In this document: positions 27,137 to 36,203 of the stretch, in pieces
How positions within the stretch are numbered: the stretch's first letter is position 1
How the letters are laid out: each line of letters starts with the position of its first letter
Source: Embleya scabrispora DSM 41855
Lineage (GTDB): Bacteria; Actinomycetota; Actinomycetes; Streptomycetales; Streptomycetaceae
Assembly: GCF_000372745.1 (NCBI RefSeq)
Contig: NZ_KB889675.1
Location: 80,388 to 144,387, forward strand
Length of the DNA stretch: 64,000 nucleotides
Direction: 5' to 3'
Position numbers and translations under genes: made by a program
Notes under the pieces: generated by a model
The model's database searches: none
What the model was told of the DNA's origin: nothing
Seen by the model: only the letters and a program-made list of their open reading frames with translations

Positions 27137-29173
27137 ATGGACACGACCTTGAACGATCCGCTCGTCGGGCGGCTGCTCGACGGTCGATACCGGGTCGATG
27201 CCCGAGTGGCCGCGGGTGGCATGGCCACGGTGTACCGGGCTCTCGACACCCGACTCGACCGCACCGTCGCCCTCAAGGTGATGCATGCCGGGCTCGCCCA
27301 GGACCCCGAGTTCACCCGTCGCTTCATCCTGGAGGCGAAGGCCGCGGCGCGGCTGTCGCATCCCAACGTGGTCAACGTCTTCGACCAGGGCACCGACGGT
27401 GCCGTCGCCTACCTGGCGATGGAGTACGTCGAGGGCCGCACGCTGCGCGAGTTGCTCCAGGACCTGGGCAACATGACCCCGCGCGAGGCGTTCGGGGTGC
27501 TGGAGCCGATGCTGGCCGCACTCTCCGCCGCACACCGGGCGGGCTTCGTACACCGCGACGTCAAGCCGGAGAACGTGCTGATCTCCGACGACGGCGGGAT
27601 CAAGCTCGGCGACTTCGGGCTGGCCCGCGCGACCACCACGACCGCCACCGCCGCGACCGGCAAGGTCCTGGTCGGCACGGTCGCCTACCTCGCCCCCGAG
27701 CAGGTCGAGCGCGGCGAGTCCACCCCGCGCTCGGACGTGTACGCGGCGGGCGTGGTCCTCTACGAGATGCTCACCGGCCGGCAACCGCACCACGGTGCGA
27801 CCGCGGTCGAGGTGATCTACAAGCACGTGCACGCGGATGTCCCGCCGCCCTCGCTCGCGGTACCGGGTCTGTCGCACACGCTGGACACGCTGGTGCGCGC
27901 GGCCACCGTGCGCGACCCCGAGCACCGGCCGAACGACGCCGAGACGCTGCTCACCCTGGTCCGCCGGACCCGGCACGCGATGCCGGACGCGGAATTGGAC
28001 TTCGGCGCGGCGCTGCGACTGCCGCCGCCGCCCGAGCCGCTCCACGACAACGCCACGAGCGTTTTCCGGGCGGGCGAGGTGCTGCTGCCGCCGCACCTGG
28101 CGCCGCTCGGGCTGAGCGTGGACTCGACCGAGGACGAACAGGCGCGCTACGGCGGCGGGGCGTACCACGACCCCTACGCGGCGGAGCACCACGAGTACGC
28201 GCCGCCCACCGAGGCGACCCCGGCGGGCACTCCCGGCGGCGGCTATCCGCAGCAGCCCGGCCTGCCGGGCCGGCGGCGTCGGCGCGGGCCCTCGCGCGGG
28301 ATGATCGTGCTCGCCGTCGTGCTGCTGGTCGCCGCCGCGATCGGTGGCGGCGCGTGGTGGTACGGCTCGGGTCGGTACTCCGACGTGCCGGGCGTGCTGA
28401 ACATGACCCAGGCGGAGGCGGAGAAGCGGCTCAAGGCGGCCGACCTCAAGATCGCCTACGACGGTGACGGAGAGTTCAGCGAGACGATCGCCAAGGGCTC
28501 GGTCATGTCCACCGACCCGGCTCCCGGCAAGAACGTGCTCAGCGGCTCGACGGTGAAGGTCAAACTGTCCAAGGGTCCCGAGCGGCACGTGGTGCCGGCC
28601 CTGGTGAACCTGGCGGTGGAGGACGCCAAGAAGGCACTGGCCGACGCGGCGTTGAAGCCGGGCACCGAGACGCGGGTGGCGAGCCCCAAAGCGCCCGGCA
28701 TCGTGGTGGGCACCCAGCCGACCGTCGGCGAGCAGCTCCAGCGGGACAGCGTGGTCTCCCTCGTGATCAGTCGGGGCCCGGACACCGTGGTGCCGGACCT
28801 GACCGGGCTGGAGATCAACGAGGCCAAGGCCAGGTTCCTGCCCGCGACCGGGGTGAGCGTCGAGGCGGATCCGACCCCGCAGTTCTCGGACACCGTGCCG
28901 GTCGGCCGGATCATGTCGTCCACGCCGGGCACCAACGCGACCGTGCCCTTCGGTACCAAGATCACCGTGGTGCTGTCCAAGGGCCCGGACCTGGTCCAGG
29001 TCCCGCCGGTGACCGGGATGAACCCGGACGACGCGGGTCGGGCGCTACAGGCCGCCGGACTGCGGGTGAACAACCGGATGATCCCGCTGATCCCGGCCAA
29101 CGTCGGCAAGCAGGACCCGGCGGCGGGCTCGATGGTCAAGCGCAATACCGAGGTGTTCATCTCGAACTTCTAG
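27137..29173 (+). CDS. PASTA-domain Ser/Thr protein kinase (PknB/PknL-like)
   Basis: 678 residues. Cytosolic kinase domain at about 16-280: Gly loop AAGGMATVYRA, Lys47 in VALKVM, catalytic HRDVKPEN with Asp141, DFG at 159-161, activation region GTVAYLAPEQV. A linker leads to one membrane helix at about 388-410 (IVLAVVLLVAAAIGGGAWW). Four extracellular PASTA repeats follow, each about 66-70 residues, expected to sense muropeptides or lipid II. A TACACT -10-like box lies 8 bases before the ATG. Its position matches mycobacterial pknL relative to the Rv2175c and DAHP synthase homologues, although PknL itself lacks such an array. Confidence 0.95.
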   Translation: MDTTLNDPLVGRLLDGRYRVDARVAAGGMATVYRALDTRLDRTVALKVMHAGLAQDPEFTRRFILEAKAAARLSHPNVVNVFDQGTDGAVAYLAMEYVEGRTLRELLQDLGNMTPREAFGVLEPMLAALSAAHRAGFVHRDVKPENVLISDDGGIKLGDFGLARATTTTATAATGKVLVGTVAYLAPEQVERGESTPRSDVYAAGVVLYEMLTGRQPHHGATAVEVIYKHVHADVPPPSLAVPGLSHTLDTLVRAATVRDPEHRPNDAETLLTLVRRTRHAMPDAELDFGAALRLPPPPEPLHDNATSVFRAGEVLLPPHLAPLGLSVDSTEDEQARYGGGAYHDPYAAEHHEYAPPTEATPAGTPGGGYPQQPGLPGRRRRRGPSRGMIVLAVVLLVAAAIGGGAWWYGSGRYSDVPGVLNMTQAEAEKRLKAADLKIAYDGDGEFSETIAKGSVMSTDPAPGKNVLSGSTVKVKLSKGPERHVVPALVNLAVEDAKKALADAALKPGTETRVASPKAPGIVVGTQPTVGEQLQRDSVVSLVISRGPDTVVPDLTGLEINEAKARFLPATGVSVEADPTPQFSDTVPVGRIMSSTPGTNATVPFGTKITVVLSKGPDLVQVPPVTGMNPDDAGRALQAAGLRVNNRMIPLIPANVGKQDPAAGSMVKRNTEVFISNF

Positions 29174-29227
29174 GCGGGCTCCCGCCGGCGCGCGCTGCGC
29201 TCCGGCGGGTTTCGCGCTCCGGCGCCG

Positions 29228-29277
29228 CACGTGCGAAGGCCCCACCGCGATTCGCTCGGGTGGGGCCTTCGCACGTG
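29228..29277. terminator. Bidirectional hairpin after the PASTA kinase
   Basis: A 19-bp perfect inverted repeat: CACGTGCGAAGGCCCCACC at 29228-29246 and its complement at 29259-29277, loop 12 bases. It sits between convergent genes; no U-tract. Confidence 0.9.
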
Positions 29278-29300
29278 TGGGGTGGGGCCTCCGGGGCGGC

Positions 29301-29945
29301 TCAGGTCAGCGCCGGCCCCTCACCGCTCTCCTCCTGGTACGAGTAGCGCTGCTCCTGCCACGGGTCACCGATGTTGTGGTAGCCCCGCTCCTCCCAGAAG
29401 CCGCGCTTGTCGGCCACCATGTACTCGATCCCGCGCACCCATTTGGGGCCCTTCCAGGCGTACAGGTGAGGCACGATCAGCCGGACCGGGAAACCGTGCT
29501 CGGCGGTCAGCGGCTCGCCGTTGTGGTGGGTGGCCAGGATGGTCTGGTCGTTCGCGAAGTCGAACATCCGCAGGTTCGAGCTGAAGCCGTACTCCGCCCA
29601 CACCATCGCGTGGGTGACCTCGGGAGCCGGCGGCGCGATCTCCAGCAGTTTGGCTATGGTCAGCCCGCTCCACTCGTTGCCGAGCATGCTGAACTTGGTC
29701 ACGCAGTGGAAGTCGGCGACGACGGTGTCGTGCGGCAGCGCCGAGAACTCGTCGTAGTTCCAGCAGTGCTTGTCCCCCGAGGCGGTCGCGCCGAAGACGC
29801 GAAAGTCCCATATCTCGGGCTTGAACCGCGGGACCGGTCCATAGTGCAGAACGGGCCATCCGCGCTGGAGCCGCTGGCCCGGCGGAAGTCGCGGATCGCG
29901 GTCCGGAGCCTCGGTCCCACCTTGTGCCGCTTCCGTATGCCCCAT
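29301..29945 (-). CDS. Sulfite oxidase-like molybdopterin-dependent oxidoreductase
   Basis: 214 residues. Contains the molybdopterin-binding core of the SuoX/YedY type: VADFHCVTKFSMLGNEWSGL, where the Cys is the expected molybdenum ligand, then VWAEYGFSSNL, AEHGFPVRLIVPHLYAWKG and KWVRGIEYM. There is no Tat signal, so it appears cytosolic, and the C-terminal dimerisation domain of true sulfite oxidases is missing. Similar short proteins are common in actinomycetes; their substrate is unknown. Converges on the kinase gene. Confidence 0.88.
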   Translation of the reverse strand: MGHTEAAQGGTEAPDRDPRLPPGQRLQRGWPVLHYGPVPRFKPEIWDFRVFGATASGDKHCWNYDEFSALPHDTVVADFHCVTKFSMLGNEWSGLTIAKLLEIAPPAPEVTHAMVWAEYGFSSNLRMFDFANDQTILATHHNGEPLTAEHGFPVRLIVPHLYAWKGPKWVRGIEYMVADKRGFWEERGYHNIGDPWQEQRYSYQEESGEGPALT

Positions 29946-30214
29946 ACCTCACATGGTCCCAGACGCCCCGGCCGACTCACGACCGCCCCTGCCCCGCCCG
30001 GGGTCCTTCCGCGCGTCGGGAGGCCCTCCTCCGTGGCGTGCGCCAAGCCCGGGCACGACGACCGAGGCGAGGTGGGACATGTTCGACATTGCAAGGCAAG
30101 GCTGCCCTTCGTGGCGGATGCACTACCAAAAGTGACAGGATTCGTTGGATAACTCCTGCCCCTTGCGTGCTTGGAGTTCCCCTGTGTCCCACCCACATCG
30201 GAAGGTGCGTCGCG

Positions 30215-30697
30215 ATGCACAGTGACCCGCAGATCATCGAGCTCCTGAACGAACAGCTCACAGCGGAACTCACCGCGATCAACCAGTACTTCCTGCACGC
30301 GAAGATGCAGGAGCACCGCGGCTACATCAAGCTCGCGGCCTGGACCCGCCACGAGTCCATCGACGAGATGAAGCACGCGGAGCGGTTGACCGACCGCATC
30401 CTGATGCTGGAGGGCCTGCCGAACTACCAGCGGCTGAACGCGCTGCGGATCGGCCAGAACCTGGAGGAGATGTTCCGCGCCGACCTGGCGGTCGAGATGG
30501 AGGCCGTGGAGCGGCTGCGGCGCGGCATCCCGTTGATGCGCGAGAAGGGCGACGTGACCTCGGCCAACATCTTCGAGGACATCCTGGCCGACGAGGAAGA
30601 GCACGTCGACTACCTGGAGACGCAGCTCGCCCTGCTCTCCGAGGTCGGCGAGCAGCTCTACATCGCGGGCCTGCTCAAGCAGCCGAACGAGAGCTGA
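30215..30697 (+). CDS. bfr: Bacterioferritin
   Basis: 24-mer iron-storage protein. 160 residues from ATG with GGAAGG upstream. Ferroxidase ligands are in NEQLTAELTAINQY (Glu18), RHESIDEMKHAERL (Glu51, His54) and EDILADEEEHVDYLE (Glu127, His130). The haem-axial Met is the usual M52 (IDEMKHAE). A weak iron-box-like sequence lies about 105 bases upstream. The ferredoxin that releases its iron is encoded 159 bases downstream on the same strand. Confidence 0.96.
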   Translation: MHSDPQIIELLNEQLTAELTAINQYFLHAKMQEHRGYIKLAAWTRHESIDEMKHAERLTDRILMLEGLPNYQRLNALRIGQNLEEMFRADLAVEMEAVERLRRGIPLMREKGDVTSANIFEDILADEEEHVDYLETQLALLSEVGEQLYIAGLLKQPNES

Positions 30698-30809
30698 CCG
30701 GCGAGGCGGGGCACCCCCACGGGAGGGGCACCGCAGGACACCGTGACACCGGCTCGGACAACCGGCCGGATTGTGTCACCGATCACCCGGTATTCCCCCC
30801 GGCGAGCGC

Positions 30810-30828
30810 TGAGGTTACCCTTACCTAA
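30810..30828. promoter_or_regulatory. DmdR/IdeR-type iron box
   Basis: TGAGGTTACCCTTACCTAA matches 15 of 19 positions of the actinobacterial iron-box consensus TTAGGTTAGGCTAACCTAA. It lies 29 bases before the bfd start, where bound repressor would block its promoter under iron-replete conditions. Confidence 0.75.
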
Positions 30829-30856
30829 GTGACCTCGCCGCTGGGGGGAAATCTCC

Positions 30857-31183
30857 GTGTACGTCTGCATGTGTTTCGGTGTCACCGACAAACAGGTGAA
30901 CGACCGAATAGCCGATGGCGCGCGCAGCATGCGTGAGATAGCCCAGTCCTGCGGCGGCGCCGGTACCGACTGCGGGCGCTGCGTCAAGAGCATCACCGCC
31001 ATGTTGCCCCGCGACGAGTCGCGCCGCCGGCGTCGCGAGCTGTGCGGCGAGACCGAGACCTGCGCGACCGCGTGCGCAGGCGCCCCCACCGCCGAACCGG
31101 TCACCCTGCCGATGCCCACGGTCCCGGCCGCCTCGGCCCTGCCCGACAACGTGGTCCCACTGCGCCGGCACAGCGCCGCCTGA
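30857..31183 (+). CDS. bfd: Bacterioferritin-associated ferredoxin (2Fe-2S, BFD-like)
   Basis: Supplies electrons for iron release from bacterioferritin. 108 residues from GTG. The [2Fe-2S] cysteines are in YVCMCFGVTD (CxC) and GTDCGRCVKSI (CxxC), the standard BFD pattern, within the first 50 residues. The rest is an added tail: RRRRRELCGETETCATACAG carries three further Cys, then a Pro/Ala-rich end. BFD proteins usually end near 60-100 residues. An iron box upstream indicates induction when iron is scarce. Confidence 0.93.
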   Translation: MYVCMCFGVTDKQVNDRIADGARSMREIAQSCGGAGTDCGRCVKSITAMLPRDESRRRRRELCGETETCATACAGAPTAEPVTLPMPTVPAASALPDNVVPLRRHSAA

Positions 31184-31225
31184 GCCCACCACCCCCGAGC
31201 CGGCGCCGCCCGGTCGGCCCTGCCG

Positions 31226-32251
31226 TCAGCCCTTCGCCGCCTGCGCGATCGCCGCCGCGGCGCGCACGCAGCCGGCCGCGTCCACATCCATGTGGGTGAC
31301 CAGTCGGATCAGCCGGGGCCCGAACGCCGACACCAGCACCCCCTCCGCCCGGCAGCGCTCCGCCACCGCGGCCGCGTCCGGCTGCCCCTCCCCCAGCTCG
31401 ACCAGCACGATGTTGGTCTCCGGGTCGCCCACCGCGAAGCCCGCGTCGCGCAGCAGATCGGCCAACTCCCGAGCGTGCTCGTGGTCCTCGGCCAGCCGCT
31501 CGACGTGGTGCTCCAGCGCGTACAGCCCGCCCGCAGCCAGGATGCCCGCCTGGCGCAGACCGCCGCCCATCCGGTGCCGCATCCGGCGCGCCTCGGCCTC
31601 GTACTCGGCGGGCAGCAGCAGCACCGAGCCGGCCGGCGCGCCCAACCCCTTGGACAGGCACACGCTGAGCGTGTCGAACAGCGCCCCGTAGGCCCGCAGC
31701 GGCGTGCCGGTCGCCACGTGCGCGTTCCAGATCCGCGCGCCGTCGCAGTGCAGCGGCAGGTCGTAGCCGTGCACCAGGTCGCGAATCGCGGCCAGGTGCT
31801 CCAGCGGGTAGACCGAGCCGCCGCCCCGGTTGTGCGTCTGTTCGACCGCGACCATGTGCGTACCCACGGTGTACGGGTTGCCGACCCGGATCAACCGGGC
31901 CAGATCGGCGACCTCCAGCAGGCCGCGCGGACTGAGCGTGGTCCGGGTCTGGATGCCGCCGTGCCAGGCCGCCGCCGCGTCCTCGTGCGCCACGATGTGC
32001 GCGTCGGCGTCCAGGACCAGTTCCCCACCCGCCGGCACGGACAGCCGCACGGCGAGCTGATTGGCCATCACCCCGGTCGGCGCGAACAGCGCGAAGGAGT
32101 GCCCGAACAGGTCGGCGACGTACTCCTCCAGTGCCCGCACGGTCGGGTCCTCGGCGTATACGTCGTCGCCGACCTCGGCGTTCGCCATCGCCGCGCGCAT
32201 CGCGGGGCCGGGCTTGGTGACGGTGTCGCTGCGCAGGTCCGTGAAGGTCAT
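31226..32251 (-). CDS. Low-specificity L-threonine aldolase-type PLP enzyme
   Basis: Fold-type I PLP enzyme cleaving threonine/allothreonine to glycine and acetaldehyde. 341 residues. Motifs LRSDTVTKPGPAMRAAMANA, VGDDVYAEDPTV, VEQTHNRGGGSVYP, LPLHCDGARIWNAHVATG (PLP-binding Asp) and SVCLSKGLGAPAGSVL (Schiff-base Lys). It lies downstream of the DAHP synthase gene behind a strong terminator, so it probably has its own promoter. Confidence 0.93.
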   Translation of the reverse strand: MTFTDLRSDTVTKPGPAMRAAMANAEVGDDVYAEDPTVRALEEYVADLFGHSFALFAPTGVMANQLAVRLSVPAGGELVLDADAHIVAHEDAAAAWHGGIQTRTTLSPRGLLEVADLARLIRVGNPYTVGTHMVAVEQTHNRGGGSVYPLEHLAAIRDLVHGYDLPLHCDGARIWNAHVATGTPLRAYGALFDTLSVCLSKGLGAPAGSVLLLPAEYEAEARRMRHRMGGGLRQAGILAAGGLYALEHHVERLAEDHEHARELADLLRDAGFAVGDPETNIVLVELGEGQPDAAAVAERCRAEGVLVSAFGPRLIRLVTHMDVDAAGCVRAAAAIAQAAKG

Positions 32252-32270
32252 GGCGGCAGCATTTCAGACG

Positions 32271-32310
32271 CGCCGCAGGGCGGACCCCCGGGAGGGTCCG
32301 CCCTGCGGCG
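32271..32310 (-). terminator. Terminator hairpin after the DAHP synthase gene
   Basis: A 17-bp perfect inverted repeat: CGCCGCAGGGCGGACCC at 32271-32287 and its complement at 32294-32310, loop 6 bases. It starts 18 bases after the DAHP synthase stop. Confidence 0.9.
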
Positions 32311-32327
32311 ATCGCGGTGACGGCGGG

Positions 32328-33665
<1,338 letters not shown>

Positions 33666-33722
33666 TCAAGACTAAGCGGAGAGGCAACCCGATTGGGTCC
33701 ACCGCCCGGAGAGCGAGACGCC

Positions 33723-33756
33723 GATCACGGCCGCCGGATAGACTGCGGCCGTGATC
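33723..33756. promoter_or_regulatory. Palindrome over the trp leader promoter
   Basis: GATCACGGCCGC (33723-33734) and GCGGCCGTGATC (33745-33756) are perfect inverted repeats flanking TAGACT (33739-33744), a good -10 box for a transcript beginning at the leader-peptide GTG. Could be an operator; its right arm also overlaps the first attenuator strand. Confidence 0.5.
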
Positions 33757-33810
33757 GCGATCAGCTTCCATCGGAGTTCCTGGTGGCCCGTCCCTGCGGC
33801 GGCCCACTGA
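33751..33810 (+). CDS. trpL: trp operon leader peptide (tandem Trp codons)
   Basis: A 19-codon frame from GTG at 33751 reads VIAISFHRSSWWPVPAAAH then TGA. Two adjacent TGG codons at positions 11-12 are the signature of ribosome-mediated tryptophan attenuation. The probable TSS is at or next to the GTG, so the leader peptide would be translated from a leaderless 5' end. Its first 10 bases (GTGATCGCGA) pair perfectly with TCGCGATCAC at 33813-33822, just after the stop. Trp leader peptides upstream of fused trpEG genes are known in Streptomyces. Confidence 0.85.
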   Translation: MIAISFHRSSWWPVPAAAH

Positions 33811-33836
33811 CTTCGCGATCACCTTGACGATCCGAC

Positions 33837-33866
33837 GGCCGCCCGGCAGGGCGGCCCTTTGTTTTT
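33837..33866 (+). terminator. trp attenuator terminator
   Basis: GGCCGCCC, a GGCA loop and GGGCGGCC (33837-33856) are followed by CTTTGTTTTT: a textbook intrinsic terminator, and the only one with a T-run noticed in this window. It lies 27 bases after the leader-peptide stop and 90 bases before trpEG. Confidence 0.88.
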
Positions 33867-33956
33867 CCCGGACGGGCGGACCTCCTCCCCGAACGAGAGC
33901 GACAACCGGCGGATCGCCCGGTCGGGAGGGCGTCTCTTCCCGACCGAGGAGCACCC

Positions 33957-35819
33957 ATGCGCACCGCCGACGCCCTGTCCCCGTTGTTCCGCGCCGACCC
34001 GCCGCCCTTCGCGCTGATCCGCCGCGAGCACTCGCCCGAGGTCGAGCTGCTCACCGGCGAGATCGTCGACGTGCGCGATCTGGCCGACCTGCCGCTGCCG
34101 GCCGCGGGCGGCCCCGGGCACGAAGTACTCGCCCTGGTGCCGTACGCGCAGATCCGTGAGCGCGGCTTCGAGTGCCACGAGGACGGCACCCCGCTGCGCT
34201 GCCTGAAGGTCACCGAACAACGGCGTCTGCCCCTGGACGAGGTGCTGGCGGCGCTGCCGCGGGTGCCGGTCGCGCTGCGCGGCGGCGGCTTCGACGTGGA
34301 CGACGAGACCTACGCCACCATCGTCAAGCGGGTGATCCAGGACGAGATCGGCACCGGCGAGGGCGCCAACTTCGTCATCCGGCGCGACTACCGCGATCAC
34401 ATCGAGGACTACACGCCGGCCTCGGCCGGCACCCTGCTGCGCCGGCTGCTGACCCGGGAGAGCGGCGCCTACTGGACGTATCTGATCCACACCGGCGATC
34501 TCACCCTGGTCGGCGCGAGCCCGGAGCGGCACGTCAGCTCGGTGGGCGGCGAGGTGGTGATGAACCCGATCAGCGGGACCTACCGGCATCCGGCCGAGGG
34601 GCCCTCGCGCGAGGGATTGCTGGCGTTCCTGCGCGATCCCAAGGAGATCGACGAGCTGTTCATGGTGGTCGACGAGGAGCTCAAGATGATGAGCGCGGTG
34701 TGCGACCTCGGCGGCGCGGTCGAGGGCCCGTTCCTCAAGCCGATGGGTCACCTCACCCACACCGAGTACCTGCTGCGCGGGATCACCTCGCACGACGTCG
34801 CCGCGGTGCTGCGCGGCACCATGTTCGCGCCGACGGTGACCGGGAGCCCGTTGGAGAACGCGTGCCGGGTGATCCGCCGGCACGAGCCGACCGGGCGCGG
34901 CTACTACTCGGGCGTGCTCGCGCTGATCGGGCGCGACGACGAGGGCCGGCGCACGCTGGACGCGCCGATCCTGATCCGGACCGCGTACATCACCCCCGAC
35001 GGCGGCCTGCGGGTGCCCGCGGGCGCCACCCTGGTCCGGCACTCCACGCCCGAGGACGAGGTCGCCGAGACGCACGCGAAGGCGGCCGGGGTGCTGGCCG
35101 CGCTCGGGGTGGTGCCCGCCGCCGAGCACACCACGGGCACGGCACTCGCCGCCGATCCCGAGGTGGGCGCGCTGTTGGCCGCGCGCAACGGCGCACTCGC
35201 GCCGTTCTGGCTCCGGCCACGGGACGAGAGCGCGCTGCGTGCTCCGGAGCTGGCGGGTCGGCAGGTGCTCGTGGTGGACGGCGAGGACACCTTCACCGCG
35301 ATGCTCGCCCACGTGCTGCGCACGCTCGGCCTGCACGTGGAGGTCCGCTCGTACGACGACGTCACCTCGCGGCGGGTGCGCACCGCCGAGTTGGTCGTGC
35401 TCGGCCCGGGACCGGGTGATCCCCGGGACGCGACGCACCGCAAGATCCGGCTGATGGGTGCGCTGCTGCGGACCCGTCTGGACGCGAGCGGGCCGCTGCT
35501 CGCGGTCTGCCTGGGACACCAACTGCTGGCCCGCGAACTGGGCCTGGACCTGATCCGCAAGGAGCGCCCGTATCAGGGCAAGCAGGTCGCAATCGACTTC
35601 TTCGGCCGGCCGGAGCAGGTCGGCTTCTACAACGCCTTCGCGGCGGTGCGGCCGCTCGGCGCTGTGCCCAACGTCGAGTTCGCCGCGGATCCGGAGAGCG
35701 GCGGGGTGCACGCGCTGCGGTCGAGCCGGATGCGGCTCGCCGGCGTGCAGTTCCACCCGGAGTCGGTGCTCACCCACAACGGCCTGGGCATCGTCCGGGA
35801 ACTGCTCGCCGGACTGTGA
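33957..35819 (+). CDS. trpEG: Fused anthranilate synthase TrpEG
   Basis: Converts chorismate to anthranilate. 620 residues from ATG with GAGGAG upstream. The chorismate-utilising domain occupies about 1-400 (GEGANFVIRRDYRDHI, VMNPISGTYRHPAEG, DEELKMMSAVCDLGG, PTVTGSPLENACRVI, RGYYSGVLAL). The class I amidotransferase follows at about 425-620, with nucleophile Cys in LLAVCLGHQLLA and His/Glu in GVQFHPESVLT. Such single-chain TrpEG enzymes occur in streptomycetes and in phenazine pathways (PhzE), but no phenazine gene is near. The upstream Trp attenuator supports a role in tryptophan supply. Confidence 0.93.
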   Translation: MRTADALSPLFRADPPPFALIRREHSPEVELLTGEIVDVRDLADLPLPAAGGPGHEVLALVPYAQIRERGFECHEDGTPLRCLKVTEQRRLPLDEVLAALPRVPVALRGGGFDVDDETYATIVKRVIQDEIGTGEGANFVIRRDYRDHIEDYTPASAGTLLRRLLTRESGAYWTYLIHTGDLTLVGASPERHVSSVGGEVVMNPISGTYRHPAEGPSREGLLAFLRDPKEIDELFMVVDEELKMMSAVCDLGGAVEGPFLKPMGHLTHTEYLLRGITSHDVAAVLRGTMFAPTVTGSPLENACRVIRRHEPTGRGYYSGVLALIGRDDEGRRTLDAPILIRTAYITPDGGLRVPAGATLVRHSTPEDEVAETHAKAAGVLAALGVVPAAEHTTGTALAADPEVGALLAARNGALAPFWLRPRDESALRAPELAGRQVLVVDGEDTFTAMLAHVLRTLGLHVEVRSYDDVTSRRVRTAELVVLGPGPGDPRDATHRKIRLMGALLRTRLDASGPLLAVCLGHQLLARELGLDLIRKERPYQGKQVAIDFFGRPEQVGFYNAFAAVRPLGAVPNVEFAADPESGGVHALRSSRMRLAGVQFHPESVLTHNGLGIVRELLAGL

Positions 35820-35824
35820 GGCCC

Positions 35825-35869
35825 GCGCCGACCGGAAGGTGGGATTCGCGCCGACCGGAGGTGGGATCC
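35825..35869. repeat. Imperfect 22-bp tandem repeat after trpEG
   Basis: GCGCCGACCGGAAGGTGGG at about 35825 is followed by GCGCCGACCGGAGGTGGG at about 35848, differing by one A and each followed by AT. The remaining gap to the next gene (to 36077) shows no other feature. Confidence 0.7.
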
Positions 35870-36077
35870 CCTCCCGAACGTGCCGCCGCGCCCGGTCCGC
35901 AACGGCCGGGCGCGCGGTGGGACGCGTGGCCGGGCACGGTGCGCGCAGCCGAGCCGCCAACCGGTCGGGACCGGCCCGGTGTCGCACCGGCGTGCGACCA
36001 TAATCGCGTTGCTCGCCACGGTACGACGGAGGATGCTCGACCCCGTTCGTTGACCGGTTCCAGTGGAGGGGGTTCCC

Positions 36078-36203
36078 GTGGGCTCCGATTGTCCGCCGCA
36101 CGACCCCGTCGACTGGAGCGGTCGTAAACGTTGCCGCAAGTGCGGAGTGACCTTCGGCGGGCCACGCCCGCTGCCACCGTCACCACCGGAAGCCGATGGT
36201 TGA
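36078..36203 (+). CDS. Small CxxC (zinc-knuckle-like) protein
   Basis: 41 codons from GTG at 36078, preceded by GGAGGGGG at a good distance. It reads GSDCPPHDPVDWSGRKRCRK, then CGVTFGGPRPLPPSPPEADG. One Cys-x4-His pair and a CRKC pair resemble a tiny zinc ribbon. Its stop codon lies inside the start of the phosphotransferase gene (8-base overlap, ATGGTTGA), which suggests translational coupling. No known family is recognised. Coding is supported by the ribosome binding site, overlap and motif, not by homology. Confidence 0.6.
   Translation: MGSDCPPHDPVDWSGRKRCRKCGVTFGGPRPLPPSPPEADG

Noticed and set aside
30092-30110. Iron box upstream of bfr
   Set aside because: Only about 11 of 19 positions match the consensus; too weak to annotate.
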